This document shows positions 1-11,175 of a stretch of DNA of 64,000 nt, piece after piece. The stretch is from Okapia johnstoni (taxonomy: Eukaryota; Chordata; Mammalia; Artiodactyla; Giraffidae). Location: assembly GCA_024291935.2 (NCBI GenBank), contig CM044321.1, forward strand, positions 61,994,985-62,058,984, written 5' to 3'. The notes beneath the pieces are model-generated. The model ran no database searches. It was not told the DNA's origin and was given only the letters and a program-made list of their open reading frames with translations. Position 1 is the first letter of the stretch. Every line of letters starts with the position of its first letter. The translations under genes and the position numbers were made by a program.

Positions 1-390
1 ATCCCCCATGTCCAGTGGGTCAGTGAACTTGGCTGATTCTTTTTGTGCACTGTCTCTTAAGTTGGTCCCTTTTTCCCATCGCCAGTGCCACCTTTCTATC
101 TAATTCAGAGCCTTTCTAGTCAGGGACCATTGCTGCCATGGTAATACTCCAATACAACCCCTCTGCTCACATCATTCTTCTGGGCAAGAGCTCCCTGCTA
201 CCCAACAAATGAAGTCCACGTTCCTTAATATATTTCAAGACTTCTATTACTTGTACCACATAATCATTTCTTGCCTTGTTAATCCAACACACACTTATTG
301 CACACCTACTATATATAGGTCATTACACCATAAAAATAAGGGGTGGGGGAAGAGTGGGATGAACTGGGAGACATATATACACTACATGCA

Positions 391-591
391 TTAGTCACTC
401 AGCTGTGTCTGATTCTTTGAGATCCCATGGACTGTAGCTCGCCAGCCTCCTCTGTCCATGGAATTCTCCAGGCTAGAATATTGGAGTGGGTTGCCATTCC
501 CTTCTCCAAGGGATCTTCCCAACCCAGGGATCAAACCCATATCTCCTGCACTGCAGTAAATTCTTTACTGTCTCAGCCAGCAGAGAAGCCC
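391..591 (-). repeat. Bov-tA SINE
   Basis: Reads in reverse as the ruminant SINE: tRNA-like head ending at the GGGCTTC side (591), body with the conserved CTCCAGGCTAGAATATTGGA block, and the GACTGTAGCTCGCCAG tail (430). Complete or nearly so, moderately diverged. Confidence 0.9.
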
Positions 592-664
592 AGTACATAC
601 GCTACCATGTATAAAGTAGATAGCTAGCGGGAAGCTGCTGTAGAGTGCAGGGATCTCAGCTCAG

Positions 665-808
665 GGCTCTGTGATGACTTAGAGAAGTGGGAAGGAGGCA
701 CAGAGAGAGGAGATATATGTATACAGACACACAGCTGATTCACTTTGTTGTACAGCAGAAACTAACCCAACATTGTAAAGCAATATAAAATAAGTAAATG
801 TGTCCCAA
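665..808 (+). repeat. L1 3'-end fragment
   Basis: The stretch from TGTGATGACTTAGA through CAACATTGTAAAGCAATATAAAATAA matches the 3' end that recurs at 41276-41364 and 62751-62867, a ruminant L1 3'UTR with its terminal AATAAA-like end. Confidence 0.7.
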
Positions 809-2509
809 TTTTTGCTCACAAGGAAGTTACAATTTATAGCAAAGAGATGGTAACTAAAAAAAGTAATGATAATATGCCATTTGTAATGCGACCACTTCAT
901 TCTGGAATGACGTTTCTTTATGTGACTCAAACTAGTGACACTCCATCAGGCCATCCCATACCTTCCCTCACAGGTGGAGCTGCTGTTCTATTTCCTAGTT
1001 TGCACCATGATAATGCTCATTGTGCCTTACAGAAGAGTGACTGATTCTTACACATTTTTCCTCTTCCTTATTTTTAAATTCCTCGAGCACAAAGTTTATA
1101 TCTTATTCATTTTTCTCTCAGTGACAGATCCTGAGATACTATGAGATACACCCTATGAGCACATCAGTTAGCAAACTTTTGTCGGATGAAGGGAGAAAAA
1201 CAGGAGCTTCACTTGAGTAATATTTTCCTTTCCAAAGACCAAAGAGTAAATCCTGCAGTATTTTCCCACTTTTATCTCATCATGGCAAAGCCCATACTAC
1301 CTTGGTTAATGTTCATAACCATTTTAACTATTTTACAATTTTCCTCCATTTCCTACTCACTGTGATACAGACGACAGGATAACCAGACACAGGTCCAGCA
1401 CTCTCTGTGGCCCTGGAAGTGTCACCATACATCAGTAAGGACACAACTTGAGGGACAGAAGGAAAAGTGACATCAGCCATGCTGTTCATTTCTTCTATAT
1501 ACACAATGGCTTTGGTTGCCTTGAAGGAAAAGATAGTTATCCATGATTATTGAAATATTAGACTCCTGATGCTTCTATTGTGCAGAACAATACAATACTT
1601 GGCAAGTATATGGTTTCAATATAATAGCAATTGTCATGCCCAGAGACCCTGCAGTGTGACAAGCCCTACGTGGTTTGTTTCTAATGACTCTAGCGTGTAC
1701 AAAGGAGGGCACCTGAGTCCAGGGCAGTCTGTTGGCCAATGGTCCACAAAGTATGTGGTTGTAATTTTTTCTCCAAATTTTGTGCTCCAGATGTAAGCAC
1801 AGATAATGATACTAGCTAAATCTAACTTGATTGTAAAGTGTTGTTGGGATTGTAAAATGGAAGATGATGACAAAGTCAGTTAATTAGTAGTGGGAGGAAA
1901 GCTGAAAGACACCATGGGAGAAGGTAGATTCTCGGGGTCATGTGATAGCATGGACCCTGCTGAAGTGGATGGCAGTGGAAAGTGAAGCTTTAGAGAAGCA
2001 GAAGCACAGCCTGAAACAAAGGCAGAGGGAGAAGCTGAGTCACAGACAGAAGAGGGTCCCGTGAACATCTACTGCTGGTAGGGTGATAAGAACACCTTGC
2101 TGATAAATTCGCCTTCGCTCCTGAACCATCTTCCAATATCTGATGACACATCACAGTTTCTAAGCCTATACTTACCCGTGTCCTCTTAAAAGAGGCTTTG
2201 ATCACTTGAAGTCATCTGAGTGAATCTCAGTTCCTCTTACTCAGGAGAGGTTAATACAATGCTCCATAAAAATTAAAGATTCATTTCTTAGGTGATCAAG
2301 ACTTATATTTGAAAAAGATTTGTTGTCCCTACTTCTTGAATTTTAACTATGACTTGAAAAAAACCAAGGCACTCTAAATAACATCAAGTAGCAAAAATTA
2401 TAAAATATTAAAAATACCTGTACTTAAGTGAAAAATATCTTATACTAATAGTGAAATCACTAATATATAAAAGAAATAGAGTAAATGTAAGCACAGATAA
2501 TATAAACAT

Positions 2510-2895
2510 TGGCCAGTTCCTTAAATCTTATGATATCACTTATATGTAAAACCTTTAAAAAAATGATACAAATGAACTTATTTACAAAACAGAAATAGAT
2601 TCACAGATTTAGAGAATGAATTTATGGTTACTAGCGGGGAAGGGTGGTGGGAGCGATAGAATGGGAGTTTGGGGCTGATATGTACAAACTCCTGTATTTA
2701 AAAGAGATAAACAACAAAGACCTACTGTATAGCACAGAGAACTTTGCTCAATATTCTGTAATAATCTAAATGGGTAAAGAACTTGAAGAAGAACAGATAC
2801 ACCTATATGCATAACTGAATCACTTTGCTGCAAACCTGGAACTCGCACAACATTGTTAAATCAACTATTCTCCAATATAAAATAAAAATTAAAAA
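2510..2895 (+). repeat. L1 3'UTR fragment
   Basis: Collinear with the copy at 61232-61500 plus 62751-62867: the TGATATCACTTATATGT start, AATTTATGGTTACTAG middle, and CAACATTGTTAAATCAACTA end followed by AATAAAAATTAAAAA. A 5'-truncated L1 in plus orientation. Confidence 0.8.
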
Positions 2896-3309
2896 ATCCT
2901 TTAGTTTTAAAAATTAGGTTTAAAGGTCAAAATTCTATGAAAATTATGTTTATCTTGAAGAAAACCTAGTTGATGATACAATATAAAATTAAATGAAAAC
3001 AGAAAAGAATTGTTAGGACCATAACATTTGGGTTTTTGAGCTTCTGAACATCAATTTAATAGTTATGATGAACAGGTGGAAATTTTGGGGGTTAGAAAAC
3101 TGTCTCACGGGTTAAAAATGTGTGTTTTAATGAGTTTTGGCATTAAACTATTAGCTTCATCTTTGTGCTGAGACTACAAAGCACAAAGGTTAATCCCAGA
3201 TTCGATCATTATTGACTGAAATGGGAAGGGTAAACTGGGCTGTTGTGGGACTCAGAGACTCCAGTCCTTGACTTCCTACAAACATGATTTTTCAAGAAAG
3301 AGACAGGAA

Positions 3310-3430
3310 TCTTTTCTTTGTTTGCCCATGCCGCTTGTCCTGTGGGATCTTAGTTCTCTGACCAGGGATCAAACGCAGGTCCTCAGCAGTAAAAGCGTAG
3401 ACTCCCTACCATTGAACCACTTGGGAATTT
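3310..3430 (-). repeat. CHR-type tRNA-derived SINE
   Basis: Contains the reversed tRNA B-box region GACCAGGGATCAAACGCAGG and ends ACCACTTGGGAA, the reverse of the usual TTCCC-GGTGGT head. Ends 183 nt from the exon J donor. Confidence 0.75.
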
Positions 3431-3613
3431 AGGAATTTCTTCATTCTTGTTTTCCAGTGGAAACAACATTAATTTAGGAGGTGAAAAGAGATTATGTGCA
3501 TCTTCTTTATACAAGTCTAAAGTCCATGACTTAGCTGTACACGTGGGATGTTTACATGCATTTTCCCTGATAAAATGCCGGCTATGACTTTTTATCGATA
3601 TCTGATTACTTAC

Positions 3614-3744
3614 CTGTGTCTCTGCTACCATATTTTCATCAGGCTTTAGGTGGACAGTGAAGGCCTCTCTCATTTCTCTTACGCCATCGAATATTACTTC
3701 AATTTCAACCATGTGCTGGGTTTCTCCCTCCTTAAACTCAATTT
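3614..3744 (-). CDS. FREM2: FREM2 exon J: last part of Calx-beta domain 5
   Basis: Coding exon of 131 nt, the most 3' FREM2 exon in the window. Acceptor gcatttgtag (AG at 3746-3745), strong donor CAG|GTAAGT at 3613. It enters in phase 1 and leaves in phase 0, the only asymmetric exon of the ten, which marks the end of the Calx-beta array. The peptide is [38 protein letters not shown] and VAETQ. The F-K-E-G-E-T turn and the E-A-F-T-V-H-L strand are Calx-beta features, but the acidic loop is DGVREMRE, with basic residues in place of most of the acidic ones. The rest of the protein (C-terminal ectodomain, transmembrane segment, short cytoplasmic tail) must be encoded beyond position 1. Confidence 0.94.
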
Positions 3745-6511
3745 CTACAAATGCAAAATCACAGGTTTAAATCCTTTACATAGGAATATGAGAAGTTTCC
3801 GGTAAGCTTCTTTGACAATGACTCACAATAAGAAATACATTTTATATTGTGGCCCAGTATACTTAGACTATGGAAACATACATCTGTTTGTGTGCACATG
3901 TGGGTGTGAATAAAATGAATAAAGTTTTTAAAACATCATCTATTCTTACTACATGCATTGCATGCTAATATTTTTCCATTCCATTTTATCCAGAAGAAAA
4001 ATCATAAGCTACTAATTTGATTTTTTTGATCCACAGTTTGAAAAAATGCTGATGATGGAATAGACAATTCATAATTCTAATACTGGAACAACCAAACTCA
4101 CCTTTCATTTCAGAATTTCTAGACCAATAGGATGTAGGTCAAATATATGATCACACGGGTATTACTGAGTGTGAATAGTATTTTCATTATGTATGTATCT
4201 AGAAAAGCTAGGCATAAAATGGTTGAAATTTTTAACATCATGTCAAATTATATTTTAAAAAGACTTCTTTTGGTTGTTGATGTTAATCTTGGAAATGCAG
4301 AAAATTTTCTTAACAAAAGTGTTAATGGTGTTTTTGCTTTCACCCTGTTCCTCCTCGCTAAAAATAATTCCTTCATTGTCATGAAAATTAAACCCAATCA
4401 TGATAACCCTTTTAAAATCATTCATTCTAAAATTCTCAAGATATTAAAAATTAATTGATTTTATTGAACTCATGACCAAACTTGGATAAACAACTTTGTG
4501 GGTTTTACAATGCCTTTTGAGAAACTGGTTCAGGAGAGAAAATAAAGAATATAATGCATAATCATTCTAATCTGAGAAGATAACAGATGCTGCTTTCTAA
4601 TGTAACTGCAATATTTGATCATTATAATTCTAAAGTAAGAAGTCCTTTAAAATGTGACAGAATGAAAATGTGTCTTCAATGTATCTTTCATTGCCTACTT
4701 CCATCATCATGAAAAAGATTTTTTTCTTTAAAATTGTGTTAGTAAGCCAGACTCATCTTTCAAATTAGTTCAGTTTCTCGGTACAGCCATTTCTCACGTT
4801 GGCTTTAACCTGTACTTTGAGTCCATCAGTCTTAGATTTCTCCCACTCCAGGAGGGCTTATGCTTCTTGTTCCAGAGGATGACAACAGCGGACCACTTCC
4901 GGGTCACCAATTGGTTTGGCTTGACCCGTGGTGATGTTGCAATGGAAAGTTAGTTTCCAATCCTTCAATATCCGGGGATTTCATAAGAAAATACAGATTT
5001 TTCATATCTTTTGCACTTTTCTGACTGCAAACAGTCATCTGGCTATGACCATACAAGTTTTGCTCAGCAGGAAACGGACTTTCTGGTTGAAGGACATTCC
5101 CATTATTCCATCTTTCCCTCACACCCTCCTTGATCTACTCCTTTTCATTGCTTGTCTTAGCCTTACAAGCATCTGAGTTCTGCAATGCTGTGAATTATAC
5201 AAACCTAGTTTCTAAGAAGTTGAAAACTCAAGTATTTATTTTAAATGCTTAAATTACAAACATTTGTAAATGACATGCTAATATTTATAGGACAAAAGAG
5301 ACACGGGTTGATTTAACGTTTTATGTTTTCTCTGACTTCATTTGTCAGTTTACTATATACATATAATTTTGTTTTTGTTTTAGCAAAAAGAACTGTTTTA
5401 TTTCTAAGAAAAATATTTTCTGTTAAAGGTTATGTAGTACATATTTAGAAGATGTTTCCTTCATGTAAAACATGCTTATGTTAGAAATACTTATTTCAGA
5501 TTTTATAATTTCATAGCTGATCAGTTTTTTCCTCTCCTTTTCAGTTTTATGTGATTTATTTCAAATAAATTATCATTCTTTACATAGGAAATAATATGAG
5601 GATAACTTTGAAGCTCTATAGTAGTTCATCAGATTTTCACCATATACTCAAAGAAAATACATGCTTCTTTGTAGAAGATGCTATTTTTTCCTACTGTCTC
5701 ATTAACTCAGTTAATGACTGATTAGTAACTATTAGCCACTTTCTAAACTGTTCTCAAGTTAGCAGACCAAGAAGAATGCCTGCAGTCTATGCTCTCCAAA
5801 AACTGTTAGCTGTGGCAGGTAGAAAACTAGAAACAAAGTGGATAAGGACAAGTACAAATAATTCATAAACTTAATTTTGGACATCAATTTATGCCTATTT
5901 TGCTAGTAAATAATCCACAGAGAGAGAGAGAGAGAATAATGGATTTGTTTTATCCTTCTCAAAGTAAATGGTGAAATGATCCAAGAGTTTGAAGAAGAAA
6001 AGCGATGGATGAAATGTATTCACAACGAGCTCCTGAAGCCCAGAGAATCCATGGTCTCTCCAGTCCGTCATCTGTCCCCCTTTTCACTGCCTTCCATTAA
6101 CACAAAATTTTCAAGCTCGATGTTTTGGATTGTTGGTACTCTATAAACTAAAAAAGACTATCTTCTTGGCTATGACACACATTTTCCATGTAATAGAATA
6201 ATCAGGAAATTTATTATTTAATATCGAAAGACCATAATGAAGGTAAAAATTGTTGAAAATGAAAGCAGACTCAAAACATCTAGCAACTTTGCTCAAAATT
6301 TCCTTAAACCCTAAGGCATATACTCTGTAAGTCAAAAAGGAAATGCCTGGAAATAAATTCCATTGATTTTGTTTTTCTGAAGGAGTTAACTTAAAGGAGT
6401 ATGTATATTTGTATTTCAGGTGAATGGATATTTCTCTTCTTTTCTCAAGGACACCAGCACCAACGCAGTGTGAGCACAACTCATCCGGACACACCCCGAG
6501 AGCCCCCATAC
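3745..6511 (-). other. FREM2: FREM2 intron I-J
   Basis: Intron of 2,767 nt, AT-rich, notably free of young SINEs and LINEs. A short (GA)n run sits near 5920-5935. The stretch 4770-5170 is more GC-balanced and has a 72-codon minus-strand frame, but I cannot match it to any protein. Otherwise nothing recognised. Confidence 0.85.
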
Positions 6512-6694
6512 CTTCCGACACAGGGTGATAGTCCTCTCCAGAAGTGGCCGAGCCATCCTTGGTGTGAACTCTCACGATGGAAACTTTTGAAGTGTCTCCT
6601 TGGCGAATCACTGGAATTTTTATAACCACTGACTGTCCTGGTTCTTTGGGTTCACGGACACTGAATTTGGTCTCTCCAAATTTAATAATTGTCT
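6512..6694 (-). CDS. FREM2: FREM2 exon I: first part of Calx-beta domain 5
   Basis: Coding exon of 183 nt. Acceptor tactgtttcag (AG at 6696-6695). The donor is GTATGG from 6511, a weaker match to consensus than most neighbours. Phase 1 at both ends. The peptide is [40 protein letters not shown] and [20 protein letters not shown]. It follows the Calx-beta pattern F-G-x-x-x-F-S-V, I-P-V-x-R-x-G, then T-x-D-G-S-A-x-x-G-x-D-Y. The split falls right after D-Y-H-P-V-S-E, again later than in domains 1-3. A reading frame open well past the donor on the minus strand is intronic read-through, not coding. A Bov-tA copy begins 94 nt upstream of the acceptor. Confidence 0.96.
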
Positions 6695-6787
6695 CTGAAA
6701 CAGTAGGAAACATAGGCAAATTAGTTTGTAAAGGGAATGTTTTTTCCTCCATTTATGACAAGTTCTTTTTTTCCATGTGTGTGCATA

Positions 6788-6993
6788 TTAAGCCGTTTCA
6801 GTCATATCCAACTCTTTGGGACCCTATGGACTGCAGCCCACCAGGCTCCTCTGTCTATGGGATTCCCCAGGCAAGAATACTGGAGTGGGTTGCTATGCCC
6901 TTCTTCAGGGGATCTTCCTGACCCAGGGATTGAACCCACGTCTCCTGCATTGGCAGATGGGTTCTTTACCACTAGTGCCTCCTGGGAAGCCCC
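6788..6993 (-). repeat. Bov-tA SINE
   Basis: Full-length reverse copy: GACTGCAGCCCACCAGGCTC near 6831, GCAAGAATACTGGAGTGGGT in the body, and a CCTGGGAAGCCCC head. Starts 94 nt from the exon I acceptor, in the branch-point-side intron. Confidence 0.93.
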
Positions 6994-7371
6994 TTTTTCA
7001 TGTGGGAGGAGCTTAATTATATCGTATGTTGGGCTTCCCTCTGTCCCCTCACTCAGTATAACTGGTGAGTGTGTCAGGAGAAACTGGGCATGTGAGGCCC
7101 AGCTCTTTTCTTGGAAATTAACCAGCCCCCAAAAATCACATGCTCAGGGCTGTCTCTGTGTGCCAAAAATTTTTACAGGAGTGGGCCACTGGATTGCAGG
7201 AGAGGAGGGAGGAAACTGTTGTCCCAGAACCACCTGCATTGAAGGCAGGAGGAGGAGCAAGTAGGTATGAGTGCTCTGGACTCAGCATTTACATATAAAC
7301 AATGTTCTTCAACATCAACTTACGGTTTAAATTGTTTACTGCATTCTCCATTTACCTTAGTCTTTTTCCTA

Positions 7372-7527
7372 TTTCTTTTTTTTAACAATCTTTTTAAAAA
7401 GAGTTCTCTTTATTTATTTAGCTGTACCACATGGCATGTGGGATCTCAATTCTCCGAATAGGGTTCGAACCTGCACCATCTGCTTTGGAAGGTGGAGACT
7501 TAACCACTGGACCGCCTGGGAAGTCTT
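7372..7527 (-). repeat. CHR-type tRNA-derived SINE
   Basis: Reverse-oriented SINE: T-rich start, GCATGTGGGATCTCAATTCT, AGGGTTCGAACCTGCACC (reverse B box), ACCACTGGACCGCCTGGGAA head. Confidence 0.85.
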
Positions 7528-7657
7528 TTTCCTATTTCTCAACCACTTAAAAAGCCCTAGTCAGGAAGAGGGGGTTATTTTCTGAGCCACCTAAAACTTG
7601 GACACAGATGGATTTCAGTTCCCAATTTACAGCTGAGCACAAGACACGGCTTCTTAC

Positions 7658-7822
7658 TATCAGCATCATCTCGGATCCTTATCAGAGTTTCATTTTGTTC
7701 CCCAACTGCAGCTCCAAAAGGAGAGTTGCTTTGTGGGGTGCCAAGAACCAGTCGGAGCTCCTCTACCTCCTCGTATAATACATCATTCATCAGTTCCAGA
7801 ATGCAAGGCTTTTCAATCTCCC
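7658..7822 (-). CDS. FREM2: FREM2 exon H: last part of Calx-beta domain 4
   Basis: Coding exon of 165 nt. Acceptor tttttccag (AG at 7824-7823), donor gtaaga from 7657, phase 1 at both ends. It begins just after the F-L-P-G turn with [20 protein letters not shown], then [20 protein letters not shown] and [14 protein letters not shown]. The [16 protein letters not shown] block aligns with [16 protein letters not shown] of exon D, so this domain keeps most of the acidic cluster. An N-E-T sequon is present and could be glycosylated in an extracellular protein. The last base A plus AG of exon I gives Lys. Confidence 0.96.
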
Positions 7823-8212
7823 CTGGAAAAATAATCATGACCACAGATCAGTCACATCCCTTAAGCCATAAGGGATACCTCTGCAGCTAGAAGGTAAACA
7901 CCATGAGGGCGGGGACGTTGTTTTGTCCCTTGCTGCATCAATAGTGCAAAGAGCAATGTCTGGTATGTAATAAGCCTTTAGTTACTATTTGCCAAATGAA
8001 CAACGAGGTTTGAACATATGCAATGACAGGTTCCTGTTTGTACAGGGAATTTCTTTTGTCTATAAGTTTTGTCACTCATCTCTGAAAACAAGGGGAAAAG
8101 AGCAAATGGCAATGTTACTTACAAATTTCTAACATTATGATCAGGATGCAAATTTAGCAAATTTGTACCGGTTGGTCATTATCAATTGGATCACAGTACA
8201 TGTTTCTTGGAC

Positions 8213-8262
8213 TGTATAGTCCATGGGGTCGCAAAGAGTCAGACACAACTGAGCGACTTTCA
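8213..8262 (+). repeat. Bov-A/BovB 3'-end scrap
   Basis: Only the terminal block is present: TCCATGGGGTCGCAAAGAGT followed by CAGACACAACTGAGCGACTT. Shared by Bov-A SINEs and BovB 3' ends, so the source cannot be told apart. Confidence 0.7.
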
Positions 8263-8449
8263 CTTTTCACATGTTTCTTATACAATTATTGGATCAAAGT
8301 AGTCAAGTATTTTAAGACATTGAATCCATATTTAAAATGTGACACCTATTTCTTTTCACGTCTATCATTTGAACACTAAGTCTTTCTCACTATTGTAAAA
8401 TCTGTACATGCCATTTTCTGCTGAATAAATTTTGAATAAACAATATAGC

Positions 8450-8653
8450 TTGTGTGCTCAGTAGTGTCTGACTCTTGTGACCCCATGGACTGTAGCCTGC
8501 CAGGCTCCTCTGTCCATGGGATTCTCCAGGCAAGAAAACTGGAGTGGGTTGCCATTTCCTCCTCCAGGGGGATCTTCCTGATCCAGGGATCAAACTTGTA
8601 TTTCCTGCATTGGCAGGTGGGTTCTTAACCACTGATTCACCAGGGAAGCCCAA
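8450..8653 (-). repeat. Bov-tA SINE
   Basis: Reverse copy with GACTGTAGCCTGCCAGGCTC, CAAGAAAACTGGAGTGGGTT and a head ending CACCAGGGAAGCCC. Confidence 0.93.
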
Positions 8654-8874
8654 ACAACATAGCACATCACTAGAAACAAATCAATACACTGACACAGAAA
8701 CCAAAGGAAAATGCATTCAACCTGTTAAAATCAACCTCACTTTATTATCATCTAGTGCACATTAAACTGTGTCAGAAGCTTGAGGGAATCAAGAACTTGT
8801 AGTATCGAGTATCCTTGATAGATACTTCACATCCAAAGCTTGGCTTCTGCAAACTCCAAACAAAAACTTCAAGC

Positions 8875-9217
8875 AGTCTTATGGACTCTGAGGGAGAAGG
8901 TAAGGGTGGGACGTTCTGGGACAATTGCATTGAAACATGTATATTATCATATGTGAAACAGAATATCATTCCATGTTCGATGCATGAGACAAATGCTCAG
9001 GGCTGGGGCAATGGGATGACCCAGAGGGATGGGATGGGGAGGGAGGTGGGAGGGGGGTTCAGGATGGGGAACACATGTAAACCCATGGCTGATTCATGTT
9101 AATGTATGGCAAAAACTACTACAATATTGTAAAGTAATTAGCCCCCAACTAAAATAAATAAATTTATTTAAAAAAAAAAAATTAAATTAAATTAAAAGTT
9201 ACATTTAAAAAAAAAAA
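8875..9217 (+). repeat. 5'-truncated L1 3' end abutting exon G
   Basis: The body matches the L1 tail at 31739-31950 (GATGGGATGGGGAGGGAGGT, then the CAATATTGTAAAGTAATTAG end) with a long A-rich tail. It is flanked by a 13-nt direct repeat AAAAACTTCAAGC at 8862-8874 and 9218-9230, so it is a discrete insertion. The right-hand repeat ends 10 nt from the exon G boundary. Confidence 0.88.
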
Positions 9218-9240
9218 AAAAACTTCAAGCTGAAACGTAC

Positions 9241-9438
9241 CAGGGAGGAATGTGATAATGGAGATGTCAGTATTAGGGCGTTCTTCAAAGTCCATCATCA
9301 CCTGTGCGGAGCCCTGTCGCGTGTAGCATCTCACTGAAGACCTGTATCGGATATCCCCACTCCGGTGGATCATGGCGACTATCTGCCCATCATTTTCATT
9401 GCCAGTATATACTCGTTCTTTGAATTGCATCTTAGGTA
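9241..9438 (-). CDS. FREM2: FREM2 exon G: first part of Calx-beta domain 4
   Basis: Coding exon of 198 nt. Acceptor ttttctgcag (AG at 9440-9439), donor gtacgt from 9240, phase 1 at both ends. The peptide is [60 protein letters not shown] and ITFLPG. It runs further into the domain than exons A, C or E do: those stop before the GTA/GTD strand, whereas this one continues through the D-F-E-E-R loop to the F-L-P-G turn. The splice donor is unusually close to a retroelement: the target-site duplication and A-tail of an L1 fragment start about 10 nt into the intron (9230 leftwards). Whether this alters splicing cannot be read from the sequence. Confidence 0.96.
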
Positions 9439-9735
9439 CTGCAGAAAACACAAGAACATAAATATCTGAATCAAAGTGAATAGAAATTTGAGGAAAATGG
9501 AATTTCAGAAAACATGGTTCAGTGGGAAGAATACCAGAACAACAAGAAGAACTGGATCCCAGTCTCTGCTCAGTTACTGGCCAGGATTTTGGGCTTGAGC
9601 TAACCACTTAACCCAGAGTTCTTATTTCCTTATCCTTGACATTTTGCTCGGCCTCTTGTGTGGACTAGTGAGATGCAATGAAATGGGAGAAAGTAGATAA
9701 AACCAGAGACTTTAAGATATCTATCTATGTACATT

Positions 9736-9950
9736 GGGCTTCCCTCATAGCTCGGTCAATAAAGAATCTGCCTGCAATGCAGGAGACCTGGGTCCAATTC
9801 CTGGGTTGGGAAGATCCCCTGGAGAAGGAAATGGCAACCCACTCCAGTATTCTTGCCTGGAGAATCCCATGGACAGAGGAGCCTTGTGGGCTACAGTCCA
9901 TGGGTTTGCAAGAGTTGGACATGACTTAGCGACTAAACCACCACCATCTA
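9736..9950 (+). repeat. Bov-tA SINE
   Basis: Sense copy: GGGCTTCCCTCATAGCTCGG head, TGCAATGCAGGAGACCTGGG, GGAGAAGGAAATGGCAACCC body, and a tail ending ACATGACTTAGCGACTAAAC. Confidence 0.93.
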
Positions 9951-10107
9951 TATATATTGCTTAATCAAGAGCCTTTCAGAATTTCTTAATATGAAAAACA
10001 TTAAAGATTGTATACATAATTACAGGCATAGTTACCCGGAACATAATGGAAAAGATGAAAATGACTATAATATGTATATTACATAATACACGTGGAACTG
10101 CGTTAAG

Positions 10108-10312
10108 AAGTGTTAGACGCTCAGTCATGTCTGACTCTTTGCGACCCCATGGACTGTAGCCCACCAGGCTTCTCTGTCCATGGGATTCTCTAGGTAAGAA
10201 TACTAGAGTGGGTTGCCACTCCCTTCTCCAGGGGATCTTCCTGACCCAGGGATCGAACCCTGGTCTCCTGCATTGCAGGCAGATTCTTTACCATCTGAGC
10301 CACCAAGGGATA
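10108..10312 (-). repeat. Bov-tA SINE
   Basis: Reverse copy with CGACCCCATGGACTGTAGCC, GATCGAACCCTGGTCTCCTG and a CTGAGCCACCAAGGGA head. Lies about 160 nt from the plus-strand copy at 9736-9950, forming an inverted SINE pair within intron F-G. Confidence 0.93.
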
Positions 10313-11060
10313 TAAAACACAGGTGACACCTACACTAGGTCAATTAACTATAGATCTCATTGACAATAGGTTAGACTCCTCCAAGTAATGTCAAGATCAT
10401 CAAGGTAGAAGATTATTCAGAATTTCCTTTCGATGAAGAGTCAGAGAGCCTCGCTTTTGGCATATCATTAGGAGTAATTTCAGGACTGTCTGTGTATAAG
10501 GAGATAACAGAAAGTGTCTGGTGTTGAGAAGTGGGAAAAGACCATTTATACTGAAGGGTTTGTGCAATCTCACGCAGTTGCACCCATCTGTGGGAGGGAG
10601 TTCTTGACACACACAAGCGAGGTAATGATAACAATCTTACTTTTATTTTAATTTGAAAGGAAGACTAAAAGTTTTTCTTCTGAGACTAATTCTATCAAAA
10701 CAATCAGAAAACAATCAGGAGAAGAAAGAACGACTTTGTCAGCTAAGGTATTATTATGGGATGAACTGTCCATCCACCCACCCCCCACCTTTGCTGCTCC
10801 CCATTCGTACAGTGAAGTCCTAACACCCAATACCTGAGAATATGACTTTATGTGGAGACAGGGTCTTTACAGAACTAATGAAGGAAAAATGAGGGCATCA
10901 GCGTGGGTCTTAATTCAATATGACCGGCGCCCTTATACAAAAGGGAAATTTAAACACATAGATACACACAGAAGGTGATGTAAAGACACATACGGAAAAG
11001 ATGGCCTTTTACAAACCGAGAACTGGAACCGATCTTTCCCTCACATCCCTTAGAAAAGGC

Positions 11061-11175
11061 TGCTGCTGTTATTCAGTCGCTCAGTCGTGTCTGACTCTTT
11101 GTGACCCCGTGGACTGCGGCACACCAGGCTCCCGTCCTTCACTGTCTCCCGGGGTTTGCTCAAATTCACATCCAT
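11061..11175 (-). repeat. BovB 3'-end fragment
   Basis: Begins CTGCTGCTGTTATTCAGTCG, then TGACTCTTTGTGACCCCGTG, and continues into TTCACTGTCTCCCGGGGTTT, which is the BovB 3' region rather than the SINE body. Confidence 0.8.

Larger units (their letters stand above)
1..3613 (-). other. FREM2: FREM2 intron downstream of exon J (partial)
   Basis: Intronic DNA after exon J; its 3' end is outside the window. It holds a Bov-tA (391-591), two L1 3'-end fragments (about 665-808 and 2510-2895) and a CHR-type SINE (3310-3430). In 1-390, 810-2505 and 2900-3305 I recognise no gene or repeat. Short open frames at 1569-1873 and 1880-2205 lack coding character. Confidence 0.8.
6695..7657 (-). other. FREM2: FREM2 intron H-I
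   Basis: Intron of 963 nt, the shortest here. It contains a minus-strand Bov-tA (6788-6993) and a minus-strand CHR-type SINE (about 7372-7527), together over a third of its length. Nothing recognised in 6994-7371. Confidence 0.9.
7823..9240 (-). other. FREM2: FREM2 intron G-H
   Basis: Intron of 1,418 nt with a possible old L2/MIR-like remnant near 7885-8010, a short SINE end (8213-8262), a Bov-tA (8450-8653) and an L1 3' end (8875-9217) that nearly touches exon G. The remaining DNA (8263-8449, 8654-8861) shows nothing recognisable. Confidence 0.88.

Noticed and set aside
4904..5122. 72-codon minus-strand frame in intron I-J
   Set aside because: No recognisable domain, no matching splice phase; most likely chance.
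6141..6511. Open minus-strand frame continuing past FREM2 exon I
   Set aside because: The Calx-beta homology stops at the GT donor at 6511 and resumes in frame at 3744, so the extension is intronic read-through.
9182..9240. Open frame extending beyond exon G into the L1 tail
   Set aside because: The Phe/Leu-rich residues come from the T-run of the antisense L1 tail; the exon ends at 9241.
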